From Bacillus sp. B1-b2 (GTDB lineage: Bacteria > Bacillota > Bacilli > Bacillales > Cytobacillaceae): 64,000 nt of DNA. Below, piece by piece: positions 44,487 through 52,984 of the stretch. The position numbers and the translations under genes were made by a program. Where the stretch lies: assembly GCF_009183415.1 (NCBI RefSeq), contig NZ_WEHU01000017.1:1-64000 (forward strand). The letters run 5' to 3'. Below the pieces are notes generated by a model. The model made no database searches. It was not told the DNA's origin and saw only the letters and a program-made list of their open reading frames with translations. Position 1 is the stretch's first letter; every line of letters begins with the position of its first letter.

Positions 44487-45053
44487 GTGTCAACAATTGA
44501 GAGACAAAGGCAGATTTTAGTATGGATACAAGAAGAGGAGGTCTTAAAAGTTTCCGAAATTAGTAGAAGATTAAATGTTTCCGAAATGACTATCTATCGA
44601 GATTTGAAGCCTTTACTAGAACAAAAAAAAATAGTAAAAACCTCAAATGGAATTGCCATCATTAAAGAGGAAAATCCACTTTCTAATCTATGCTCGTATT
44701 GTTATAAAAGTGTTAATTCGAGATCGGCTGTTCACCTCATCAAGAAAAATCTACAAATTGAACAGACCTGTTGTATTCATTGTGGGCTCCTTAGATTTCA
44801 AGATATTCAAACAGAAGTTTCCCAGATTATCTGCCGAGATTATCTACATGATACAACCATAAGTGCTAAATCTGGCTATTTTTTGATTGATCCCGATCTA
44901 CACACTAATTGTTGTAAACCACAAGTCATTACCTTTCAATCCATGATAGAAGCAACTAAATTTCAAAAGGGGTTCGGTGGAGAAATTTATGATTTCCAGT
45001 CTATTAACGATATTTTAAAATCTCATATGCAAAATGACCATTCTTGCCACTGA
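44487..45053 (+). CDS. ycnK: YcnK/CutR-type copper regulator: DeoR HTH with NosL-like domain
   Basis: A 188-residue regulator. Residues 1-60 form a DeoR-type winged helix (LKVSEISRRLNVSEMTIYRDL). The rest is a NosL-like domain rich in Cys: C69/C72, C95/C96/C99, C116, C142/C143 and C187, with SGYFLIDPDLHTNCC and FGGEIYDFQSI in NosL positions. NosL binds Cu(I), and YcnK of Bacillus subtilis, with the same architecture, represses a copper uptake gene. Start GTG 44487 with a weak GGAAG site. Divergent from copA, its likely target. Confidence 0.85.
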   Translation: MSTIERQRQILVWIQEEEVLKVSEISRRLNVSEMTIYRDLKPLLEQKKIVKTSNGIAIIKEENPLSNLCSYCYKSVNSRSAVHLIKKNLQIEQTCCIHCGLLRFQDIQTEVSQIICRDYLHDTTISAKSGYFLIDPDLHTNCCKPQVITFQSMIEATKFQKGFGGEIYDFQSINDILKSHMQNDHSCH

Positions 45054-45812
45054 GCAATTCTATTAAAAACTCTTGTGCAGTAAAAGTACATTTTTAGCGG
45101 ATAAGCTGCAAAAACCTTTATATCATTTACAACACTTTAAACAAAAAAGGCCGATTATCCCTCTCCGCCCTCCATTCCAAGTGAGAGGGCAATTGTCATA
45201 AGAGATAAAATTAACACTATTACATGAAACCAGACTAAGTCATTTTTGTATTTTTCATATATTATTAAAGTTAAATATCTAGACGTGAAATGCTCCCCTT
45301 TTCAGAGGAGCATTTCACGTAAATCAACATTCAATCCTGTCATAATTGGATATGCCTATTTGAAAGTTTAGAAACGGAAAAGGTGTTTTACCTCTTCAAG
45401 TGTACTTATATTCATCTTCCTTTTTCTTCTTCTCTAAGTGTAAAAAGTGCATTACAGTAATTATGTTCTTATCTTCCATGAAAGTAAGTACTTTACTACT
45501 TTTTTTATGATAATTTTCGCTAAAAAAGGTTTGAATCTATAAAATGTGAAAAGTTCTCCACTTTAAGAACTTCCACTACCACTGCAACTATGGAAGGCAT
45601 ACACTCAAATATAATATAATCACCATTGTTCAACGACAAAATTTAATTCCAACTTTGCAAATCTGATATTATTGGAATACACGCACCTATAGGAATTTAC
45701 AGAAGAATAAAACTCCTTTATTATTAAGGACAATACCTCGAGTCTATTCACATATTCTAAAGAGTCACTCATGATACAATATTCATCTACTTAAAGTTAG
45801 AGGAGCTGTTTA
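45054..45812. other. intergenic, about 760 bases, with hairpins
   Basis: Contains a CCCTCTC/GAGAGGG hairpin (45159-45189) and a perfect 14-bp hairpin (45283-45320). The remainder (45330-45800) is AT-rich with several short minus-strand frames, one reading MEDKNIITVMHFLHLEKKKK before a stop, which may be debris of a lost small gene. No complete gene is visible. Confidence 0.4.
45283..45320. repeat. perfect 14-bp inverted repeat
   Basis: ACGTGAAATGCTCC (45283-45296) and GGAGCATTTCACGT (45307-45320), loop of ten. No T tract on either side, so it is not a standard terminator. Confidence 0.6.
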
Positions 45813-46361
45813 ATGAAAGATATTACTAGATTATTTTCGCAAAAATCACATATTTTTTACTCATTCGAGGTTATAGAACAATACATAGAGGATGCAATTT
45901 TTTTTGCGATTCACGGTATAAAAAAAGGAGAATACATATTATTCATTGAGAACGATCGACTATTTCCCCTAATATACAAGAAATTAGAGTTAAAGTTAGA
46001 TAAATACGAATTAGAAAAAATTCACCATATCAATAGTTTAGATTTTTATTTTTTTAATGACGATTTTCATACTCCAACCATTATAAAATATTTCTCTAAT
46101 TATCTATCACCTTTTTTGACCAACAATAAGCTAATCAGAACCTGGGCTCATGTCGAGTGGGGAAATGCGAAAGAAATCATAAAGAAAATTGAGGAATTTG
46201 AAATGGAAGCTGATAGATTTGTTTCAGAAGAGAAATTATTATCAGTCTGTGCTTATGACAAAGGCAGATTGTCCAATGAAATGATCAACTCACTAATGAA
46301 AAGCCATCAATATTATATGACCGATTATGAAATTCATCCTACCTATCAGAAACTACATTAA
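45813..46361 (+). CDS. MEDS-domain protein
   Basis: A 182-residue MEDS-type protein, intact. INSLDFYFF, RTWAHVEWG and SVCAYDKGRLS are the conserved blocks; EMINSLMKSHQYYM is the C-terminal helix. MEDS domains are found in DcmR of methylotrophs and in archaeal sensors, often linked to kinases; here the domain stands alone. It is paralogous to the frameshifted gene at 109-665. AGAGGAGCTGTTTA precedes ATG 45813. Its partner and signal are unknown. Confidence 0.8.
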   Translation: MKDITRLFSQKSHIFYSFEVIEQYIEDAIFFAIHGIKKGEYILFIENDRLFPLIYKKLELKLDKYELEKIHHINSLDFYFFNDDFHTPTIIKYFSNYLSPFLTNNKLIRTWAHVEWGNAKEIIKKIEEFEMEADRFVSEEKLLSVCAYDKGRLSNEMINSLMKSHQYYMTDYEIHPTYQKLH

Positions 46362-46375
46362 TTAATAAAAGTTTT

Positions 46376-46407
46376 AAAAGGGGAACAAGATGTTTCTCCT
46401 TTTTTCA
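46376..46407 (+). terminator. terminator after MEDS gene
   Basis: AAAAGGGGAACA (46376-46387) pairs with TGTTTCTCCTTTT (46391-46403) with one bulge, then T residues. Confidence 0.65.
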
Positions 46408-46589
46408 TTTATTACTCTTACATTTATTGAAATGATCTCTATATTTTTTTTCCTATCTATCCTTTAATCTAGTTCCATACTGCCCACCATATTTGGAAAG
46501 GTAACCACCTACCTTAGTCGATATCCTTTTTTTCATTCTGACTTCCCTTCCCCTCTTTTTTACCAATTTTCCTAAGTGGACATATCTCT

Positions 46590-46657
46590 ATATGACAACT
46601 GTCATATATCGAACATGACATGTATGTCTGCCCATATATTTGGTTTATATTTATACT
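46590..46657 (+). promoter_or_regulatory. des promoter with DesR-like operator
   Basis: ATATGACA-AC-TGTCATAT (46590-46607) is a perfect 8-2-8 palindrome, followed by a second partial copy, AACATGACATGTATGTC (46612-46628). A -10 TATACT lies at 46652-46657. The two boxes thus fall about -74 to -35, the region bound by phosphorylated DesR in Bacillus subtilis. Supported by the des-desK-desR genes downstream. Confidence 0.65.
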
Positions 46658-46691
46658 ATAGATATCCATTAATAGAAGGGAACTTAATATC

Positions 46692-47723
46692 ATGAATATA
46701 AAAAACTTAAAACAATTACGAACTGCTGTAGCCCCCTTTGAGAAATCCACTGTAAAAGCAAGTGTTTGGCAGCTTGCTAACACTATACTCCCCTTTGTTT
46801 TACTGTGGTTTGCAGCTTACAAAAGCTTAAGTGTTTCGTACATTTTAACCTTTGTATTTTCAATAGCAGCAGCAGGATTTTTAGTAAGGATTTTTATCAT
46901 TTTTCATGATTGCTGCCACTTTTCTTTCTTTAAGAACCGTAAAGCCAATAAAATTTTAGGAACTATCACAGGGATCTTAACATTATTCCCCTATAGCAAA
47001 TGGCAGCATAGCCATTCTATTCATCATGCCACAAGTAGTAACCTGGATAAGCGAGGAATCGGCGATTTATGGATGATGACGATAGAGGAGTATGAAAATG
47101 CTTCATCGATGGTAAAGGTTCAATATCGCTTGTATCGTAACCCATTCATTATGTTTATATTAGGACCTATTTATGAATTCCTTTTAGCTAATCGCTTCAA
47201 TCGTAAAGGAGCTAAATGGAAGGAAAGACTCAATACTTACGTAACTAATATTTCTATTATATTATTAGCAGTACTTCTTGGAACAACGCTTGGATGGGAT
47301 TCTTTCTTACTCGTACAGCTGCCGATTTTCCTTATATCCGGATCTGTTGGAGTATGGCTATTTTATGTGCAGCATACCTTTGAAGACACATACTTCGAGG
47401 AAGATAAAGATTGGGATTATGTCAAGGCTGCTGTTGAAGGAAGCTCCTTCTATCACCTTCCAAAATGGATGCAATGGTTAACTGGCAACATTGGCTACCA
47501 TCATGTGCATCATTTAAGTCCTAGGGTTCCTAATTACAACTTAGAACTTGTCCATAATCAGACGGAGCCACTGCAAAATGTTCCAACCATAACCCTGGCA
47601 AGCAGCCTTCGTTCTTTAAAATTTCGTTTGTGGGACGAAAAAGACAAAAAATTTATCAGTTTTTATGAATGGAAAAAACAAAAGAAATCCCTAGCTATGT
47701 CTACCGAATCAGAAATGCACTAA
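46692..47723 (+). CDS. des: acyl-lipid desaturase Des
   Basis: A 343-residue membrane fatty acid desaturase. The three His boxes are HDCCH (72-76), HSIHH (108-112) and HHVHH (near 270); ATSSNLDKRGIGDLW and YHHVHHLSPRVPNYNL match Bacillus Des, the cold-induced delta-5 desaturase that acts on membrane phospholipids. Four to six membrane helices. AGAAGGGAAC precedes ATG 46692. Controlled by the DesK/DesR pair encoded downstream. Confidence 0.93.
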   Translation: MNIKNLKQLRTAVAPFEKSTVKASVWQLANTILPFVLLWFAAYKSLSVSYILTFVFSIAAAGFLVRIFIIFHDCCHFSFFKNRKANKILGTITGILTLFPYSKWQHSHSIHHATSSNLDKRGIGDLWMMTIEEYENASSMVKVQYRLYRNPFIMFILGPIYEFLLANRFNRKGAKWKERLNTYVTNISIILLAVLLGTTLGWDSFLLVQLPIFLISGSVGVWLFYVQHTFEDTYFEEDKDWDYVKAAVEGSSFYHLPKWMQWLTGNIGYHHVHHLSPRVPNYNLELVHNQTEPLQNVPTITLASSLRSLKFRLWDEKDKKFISFYEWKKQKKSLAMSTESEMH

Positions 47724-47734
47724 AGTGAAACACC

Positions 47735-47770
47735 AACAGTGGAGGTTTTTTTCTCCCTCCACTGTTTATT
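47735..47770 (+). terminator. terminator after des
   Basis: AACAGTGGAGG (47735-47745) and CCTCCACTGTT (47757-47767). The loop is T-rich and the downstream T tract short, so it may allow partial read-through to desK. Confidence 0.65.
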
Positions 47771-47942
47771 AATGGACTTTTACAGGCATCCGCCCTTCAC
47801 CTAAAGTCCTTATTTCAATCATAAAAACAGGCAGGTATCTCTTTCTTTAAGCGAATAGCGGAGCAGCAGTTATCCAATAATTATTGCTTGATTATGTTAA
47901 TATAGAGGAATAACAGCTAATAAATTACGAGGTTAGAAACTA

Positions 47943-49076
47943 ATGATAAAAAAGCTAGAGGTTTTAAAAAAAAGCACCGGCATATCTCCTTATATTTGGA
48001 CATTGCTTACTATTTTGCCATTTTACTTTATATTCCACGCCTCTTCAGCAGTTGATGTGATAGCAGGTATCATCCTGACCATTTCATTTTTTCTATTTTA
48101 CAGAATAGCTTATCTTTCAAAAGGCTGGACAATATATTTATGGCCATCCCTTTTGATCGGGATATCCACTATTGCCATCTATGCTTACAGCTATGTATAT
48201 TTTTCCTTTTTTCTTTCGTATTTTATCGGCAATATAAAAAAACAGGTTCCCTTTTTTATTCTTTACTTTATACATTTGGCGGTGACAACATTCGTCATTT
48301 ACTTCAAAATTATCATCGGGGATTCCTTGCTATTAAAGCAACTTCCCTTTGTACTGATTATCTGGTTCGGAGTTATTTTATTGCCTTTAACTATTCAAAA
48401 CCGCAAACAAAAAGATCAACTTCAAGAAAAACTGGAAGATGCCAATAAACGTATTTCTGATTTAGTAAAACTAGAAGAAAGACAAAGAATTGCCCGAGAC
48501 CTTCATGATACACTTGGTCAAAAACTATCCCTTATTGGCTTAAAAAGTGATTTAGCAAGAAAATTAGTCTATAAAGACCCAGAACAAGCTCGTTTGGAAC
48601 TGAAAGATATTCAACATACTTCTAGAACAGCACTAAATGAAGTCAGAAAAATGGTCTCAGAAATGCGCGGTATAAAATTAAAAGACGAGCTAATACTCGT
48701 AAAAACAGTATTAGAAGCAGCTGAAATTACTCTGACTTGCAATATAGCTTCCAATCTAAAAGTTTCTTCGATTGCAGAAAACATTATAAGTATGTGTCTA
48801 AAAGAGGCTGTTACAAATGTGGTTCGACATAGTCATGCTACCTCTTGCTACATTAGCATCAGACAAAACAAACAAGAAACAATTATGGAAATCCAAGATA
48901 ATGGAACCACCTCTTATAATGAAGAAGATTCCCACAACGGAAACGGATTAGCAGGGATGAAAGAAAGATTGGATTTTATCAATGGTACAATGGAGATTTC
49001 TGCAGAGGAAGGAACCTTATTAAAAATAGTCGTTCCACATGATGGAAAAATGATAGAAAGGGAGGACTTATTATGA
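47943..49076 (+). CDS. desK: membrane thermosensor histidine kinase DesK
   Basis: A 377-residue HPK7-type kinase with five membrane segments in the first 150 residues, which sense bilayer thickness and fluidity. RIARDLHDTLGQKLSL carries the phospho-His at 188, the same number as in Bacillus subtilis DesK. The ATPase part has KEAVTNVVRHSHAT (N box) and GNGLAGMKERL (G box). Overlaps desR by four bases. Confidence 0.93.
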   Translation: MIKKLEVLKKSTGISPYIWTLLTILPFYFIFHASSAVDVIAGIILTISFFLFYRIAYLSKGWTIYLWPSLLIGISTIAIYAYSYVYFSFFLSYFIGNIKKQVPFFILYFIHLAVTTFVIYFKIIIGDSLLLKQLPFVLIIWFGVILLPLTIQNRKQKDQLQEKLEDANKRISDLVKLEERQRIARDLHDTLGQKLSLIGLKSDLARKLVYKDPEQARLELKDIQHTSRTALNEVRKMVSEMRGIKLKDELILVKTVLEAAEITLTCNIASNLKVSSIAENIISMCLKEAVTNVVRHSHATSCYISIRQNKQETIMEIQDNGTTSYNEEDSHNGNGLAGMKERLDFINGTMEISAEEGTLLKIVVPHDGKMIEREDLL

Positions 49077-49672
49077 TTCGGATAGTTATTGCCGAAGACC
49101 AGCGCCTTCTTTTAGGAGCATTGGGTGCCTTGCTTGATCTAGAAGAGGATATCACGGTTGTCGGCAAAGCAAACAATGGAGAAGAAGCCATACAGTTAGT
49201 CAAAGAAAAAAATCCTGATATTTGTATAATGGATATAGAAATGCCTGCTAAAACAGGGTTGGAAGCAGCTGAGGACCTCATGAACCATCCATGCAAGGTC
49301 ATTATATTAACTACCTTTGCCAGATCTGGCTATTTCCAGCGTGCATTAAAAGCGGGTGTATCAGCCTATTTACTTAAGGATAGTCCAAGCGATGATTTGG
49401 CCAAAAGCATCCGCAGTGTGATGGAAGGCAAAAGAATTTATGCACCAGAATTGGTTGATGATGTATACAAAGAAGAAAACCCTCTTACAGACCGAGAAAA
49501 AGAAGTACTTATTCTAGTTGCAAATGGCAAAAACACAAAAGAAATCGCCCAAGAGCTATCCATTAAAACTGGCACCGTGCGAAACTATATCAGTATGATA
49601 CTAGAAAAACTAGAAGTAAAAAATCGAATAGAAGCCATCACCAGATTTAAGGAAAAAGGATGGTTTAAATAG
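49073..49672 (+). CDS. desR: response regulator DesR
   Basis: A 199-residue NarL-type regulator. Phospho-acceptor Asp54 in CIMDIEMP, conserved Thr/Lys in ILTTFAR and LLKDSP, and a LuxR helix-turn-helix (LTDREKEVLILVANGKNTK...GTVRNYISMIL). When phosphorylated by DesK at low temperature it activates des. GGGAGGACTTATT region precedes ATG 49073. Confidence 0.93.
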   Translation: MIRIVIAEDQRLLLGALGALLDLEEDITVVGKANNGEEAIQLVKEKNPDICIMDIEMPAKTGLEAAEDLMNHPCKVIILTTFARSGYFQRALKAGVSAYLLKDSPSDDLAKSIRSVMEGKRIYAPELVDDVYKEENPLTDREKEVLILVANGKNTKEIAQELSIKTGTVRNYISMILEKLEVKNRIEAITRFKEKGWFK

Positions 49673-49673
49673 A

Positions 49674-49700
49674 AAAGGACTGGCCAGTCCTTTCTATATT
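49674..49700 (+). terminator. terminator after desR
   Basis: AAAGGACTGG/CCAGTCCTTT is a gapless palindrome (49674-49693), two bases after the stop codon, followed by a loose T-rich stretch. Confidence 0.65.
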
Positions 49701-49878
49701 TTTGTTGGAGCTTTTTAACCAAAGCAATCCTTGTAATAGCTGCCTCTATCCGTTTTCTAAAACTCTTTACACTGCAAAGGTAAAATATAAATAATTATTT
49801 AAGAATGCCCTCCTTCTTCATTAAAAACTTATAAAATAAATATTTATTCATTTTAATCCTCTTCCTATTCTAACATCT

Positions 49879-50037
49879 CTATTTTTTATTTATAATTTCA
49901 CTACCCCAAACTTGCATTACTTCTATTACAAGTATAAAAGTAAGGCCATTTTCTGTTAAGGAATACTCTACTTTTGGTGATACAACTTAATATACTTCTC
50001 TATGTACTAACTCGTCTTCTTCCAGCTCTCTAAGCTC
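49879..50037 (-). pseudogene. C-terminal remnant of HxlR-family regulator
   Basis: The minus strand reads LRELEEDELVHREVY, then a TAA, then VVSPKVEYSLTENGL and a degenerate tail to TAG at 49879. This is the wing and C-terminus of an HxlR regulator (consensus LRELEEDGLVHREVY...PPKVEYSLTE.G). The first 50 or so residues are missing and one internal stop is present. Its break point abuts the remnant of a divergent oxidoreductase. Confidence 0.75.
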
Positions 50038-50039
50038 TT

Positions 50040-50499
50040 AGCTATAAAAAACAAGGATTAGAGGTTCGAATAACAGATTTTGAAAATCATGAAGCCTTAC
50101 TTACGGCATTCTCAGGAATAGATCGATTTATTCATCATATCAACATTTGGTGATTTAGAAACAGTTATGAGTCAGCATACAAATGCAATAGTAGCAAATG
50201 GTCATGAAAATAAGATATATGAATTATCTGGTACAAATTTAACACAACAACAGTTTGTTGATACGTTAAGCGAAGAATTAAATAAAAGCATTCCTTTCTT
50301 AGAAGTGGACGATACTTCTTATGAAGAAATGCTAAAAGCTACTGGAGTGCCAGACTCCTATCTTCCAATGTTAATCATGACTCAAAAAAGCATACGTGAA
50401 GGTGGGCTAGAATCCAAAAATACAGATCTAGATTTCTTATTAGAACGTCCAGCTACATCATTAAACCAAGCACTTTTTAACTTACTATACTTGAAATAA
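50040..50499 (+). pseudogene. remnant of NmrA-like NAD(P)-binding oxidoreductase
   Basis: The plus strand starts abruptly with KKQGLEVRITDFENHEALLTAF, shifts frame after SGIDRFI, continues ISTFGDLETVMSQHTNA and then jumps to NGHENKIYELSGTNLTQQQF and a normal C-terminus to TAA at 50499. Compared with QorB/YtfG-type proteins (about 285 residues) the first 60 residues and about 100 in the middle are missing. The last 110 codons remain open, but a protein without its Rossmann loop cannot be active. Confidence 0.75.
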
Positions 50500-50781
50500 T
50501 TTCTCAACTAAATAGAAAGATGTCAATTCTCATTAAAATGTTCGCATATGTAAAGTGCTGATAAATTAATTAGGAATGGAAATTTTCTTTTTATTCCTAA
50601 CAAACTAATTGGTTTTTACATTTATTAACTACTTCTCTCTGCATATAGAAAAAGAACCTCTTCTCATACTCTAGTAACACATGATGAAGAAACAAATTCA
50701 TTTCTTAGAACAAAGGCAGAGAGAGCAATCATTCTGTCTGTTTTTCTCGATTACCATTTGACAAAATAAGAAATTCGCACC

Positions 50782-51359
50782 TTAAATGAAACATTCTTTT
50801 AATCTTAAAACTAACTTTTTATAATTAATATAAAAGTCTATGATTGGAATAACAGCAAAATTTGAGGATACTTGTGGATTTGCAAATATGCATTCATCAT
50901 AAATGAGATAAACATGGAATGTCTTTTGTGACACCCTCCTACTTTCCTTTAATAGATTTACTATGTCTTTATATAATCTATGACTGAGCTCATCAACAGA
51001 CCTTTCTACCACAAAACCACCTGCAAAGCTTTCCCACCAAGTTAAGTAACTTGTATATACTTCATTAAAACTAGTGAAATCTCCTTCCTCCTCATTATAG
51101 AGTTTGTTATAGAAAGTCTCTTTTTCTCTGTAAAATAATTTCAAGTCATTACCATCATATAATGAAATTTGATTAGAAATATCATCCCATAATATTTGGA
51201 ATTCTAATTTAAATCTTTTTTAAAAGTAATCCTTGAGGATAAATATGGAAACCTTAATTTAACATCTTTTTGACTTTGATTTATGTATATATTTTGTAGA
51301 TATATCAAGAAGTTTAATGAAATGGACCTATTAGTAATCATTACTAATCCGTTATCCAC
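50782..51359 (-). pseudogene. unknown protein of about 192 aa, split by an A-tract frameshift
   Basis: GTG 51359 has AGGAGG nine bases upstream and reads VDNGLVMITNRSISLNFLIY to LSSRITFKK, then runs into TAG at 51204. The next frame carries on without break: RFKLEFQILWDDISNQISLYDG through WWESFAGGFVVERSVDEL to CFI and the stop at 50782. One more A in the A6 tract (T6 at 51216-51221) would fuse them. The 3' frame alone offers only a TTG at 51144 without ribosome site. Soluble; family not recognised. Confidence 0.55.
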
Positions 51360-51620
51360 GTATAAATACCTCCTTTTTCTTTCTATAAATAAAATACTTA
51401 CTATATGATAAGACAAAAATCCTTTTTTATTGTTCATTATTTCTTAGAATAGTATTTTTCTAATTCGATCATACTATATTGTTAAATAGTTACATAGCTC
51501 ATATGCTTACATAAAATAAAGGGGTTTCCATTAGTTTGGAACACCCTCTGCAAAAAGTATAAGCATGATTAGATTTAATATATCTTTTATCTTTTCTTTA
51601 ACTTTCTATTCTTTCCAATC

Positions 51621-52343
51621 TTAAGCTCTCTTCCCTATCCTATAGTAAAGAGACATAACTCCCCAAATAATAGCTGGACTAATCAAACCACCAATCAACA
51701 TACAAGCTATGATTACAGCCGATCTACTAAGTCCATCAACAACTAATAAAATGAAGACTGTCATTAAAACAAAGAAGAGTAGGGGTAAATATTTTATTAG
51801 CTTAACTAAGCCTCCTTTTCCTTCCGCCCTCCATTTATTACCATATATTGTAATCACGGTCATAATGGATGGAAGAAATAGAGCAGTTGAAATGAAAGCA
51901 ATAATAGCTAGTGTAATTTGTAAAGTACCTGTGCTTATAAATGTTCCTAACCATAATAGAACTGTTAGAAATAATAATGAAATGGTCGGCCATTTTAAGG
52001 AACTTCCTAAATTATGATGCTTTTCCAATGTCGTCTCACGATCACTGTAAATAGGCTTTGTGCCAGGTAATGCACGAAATAAATGAATATTATCTTCTGT
52101 TGAAATATGTTCCCATCCTGAAAAAGAAAAATACTCCATATACTCCTGCATTTCATCCTTCCTTAAAGGGCGATAATCAACACTATAAATATATTCTTTA
52201 CTATCACCTTTTTTAAGAATATAACCCATGAACTTAAATTCACTAACATGCCATCCTTTTAATGAGTAGTTGCGTAATTTTTCCATGTCCTTTTCTTCTG
52301 CAAAGGCTAATCCACCAGACGTAATATACTTTGTATGTGTCAT
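51621..52343 (-). CDS. DUF2812 family membrane protein
   Basis: A 240-residue protein. The N-terminal DUF2812 domain (about 1-95) has EKLRNYSLKGWHVSEFKFMGY and FSFSGWEHI; four hydrophobic segments fill residues 118-235. DUF2812 proteins are regularly encoded with PadR regulators, as here, where the start codon overlaps the padR stop by one base. Role unknown; probably a target of the adjacent PadR. Confidence 0.87.
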   Translation of the reverse strand: MTHTKYITSGGLAFAEEKDMEKLRNYSLKGWHVSEFKFMGYILKKGDSKEYIYSVDYRPLRKDEMQEYMEYFSFSGWEHISTEDNIHLFRALPGTKPIYSDRETTLEKHHNLGSSLKWPTISLLFLTVLLWLGTFISTGTLQITLAIIAFISTALFLPSIMTVITIYGNKWRAEGKGGLVKLIKYLPLLFFVLMTVFILLVVDGLSRSAVIIACMLIGGLISPAIIWGVMSLYYRIGKRA

Positions 52344-52657
52344 TATTCTCCCTCCTCTAGACCTACTTCTGCTAAACGAATCATTAATTTTCTAAGTTTG
52401 ACATCAGCTTCCAAAACCTCTTTACCTTTCTGAGTAAGAAGATACGTTTTTCGTCTTGGATCTGATTCATCATATAGATATATCCATTCTTGTTTTAATA
52501 GTTTCTTGATGATGGTATACATAGAAGCAGGCCCTATAGTAATTATGCCTTCTGTCCTTTCTTCAATAAGAGTCATTATCGCGTATCCGTGCCTTGGTTT
52601 TGTTAAAGCAGCCATAATGTAGAACATGGAATCTGTTAATTGTTCATTTGTTTTCAA
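52343..52657 (-). CDS. PadR family transcriptional regulator
   Basis: A 104-residue PadR protein. LTDSMFYIMAALTKPRHGYAI and the winged helix PASMYTIIKKLLKQEWI are the family marks, with a short C-terminal dimer helix (subfamily 2). Start TTG 52657 after AGAGGTGGTTTA. It precedes DUF2812 in an operon. Four palindromic boxes directly upstream (52669-52766) are the probable operator, giving autorepression. Confidence 0.9.
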   Translation of the reverse strand: MKTNEQLTDSMFYIMAALTKPRHGYAIMTLIEERTEGIITIGPASMYTIIKKLLKQEWIYLYDESDPRRKTYLLTQKGKEVLEADVKLRKLMIRLAEVGLEEGE

Positions 52658-52668
52658 TAAACCACCTC

Positions 52669-52766
52669 TATATCATATGATGATATATCAATAAATGATA
52701 TAAGTTTATTTTAATATATCAGTTTATGATACATATGTCTATAGATATGTATCATAAACTGATATA
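52669..52766. promoter_or_regulatory. PadR operator array: four TATATCA-N5-TGATATA boxes
   Basis: Boxes at 52669-52687 and 52684-52702 are perfect and overlap by four bases. Boxes at 52715-52733 (right arm TGATACA) and 52748-52766 (left arm TGTATCA) each differ by one base. The last two are themselves mirror images, forming 21-bp arms (52715-52735 and 52746-52766) around a ten-base centre. The array covers the region upstream of padR. Confidence 0.7.
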
Positions 52767-52984
52767 AATAGAGCATAAAAGTTTGGGAAAGACTTTAATC
52801 AAGCAGTTATTGAATAGTTCTTAAACAATTATTTTTCTAAGACTCAAGACAGAGACTTCTCTTTCCTTTTAATGTCTTGTGTCTTGTAATTCAAAAATAA
52901 ATTTAAATGCAACAATCTTTCCAAAGAATTCATCTCAAAATAAAAAAGACAACACCATGGATTGAGTATTGTCTCATAAATTAT

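Noticed and set aside
45390-45600. Short minus-strand frames that might be a lost toxin-like gene
   Set aside because: Fragments are under 30 codons and match no family convincingly; recorded only in the intergenic note.
50610-50769. Plus-strand stretch reading LVTHDEETNSFLRTKAERAI, resembling an ABC ATPase H-loop
   Set aside because: Only about 45 codons, no start, and the rest does not fit an ABC protein; too weak to call a remnant.
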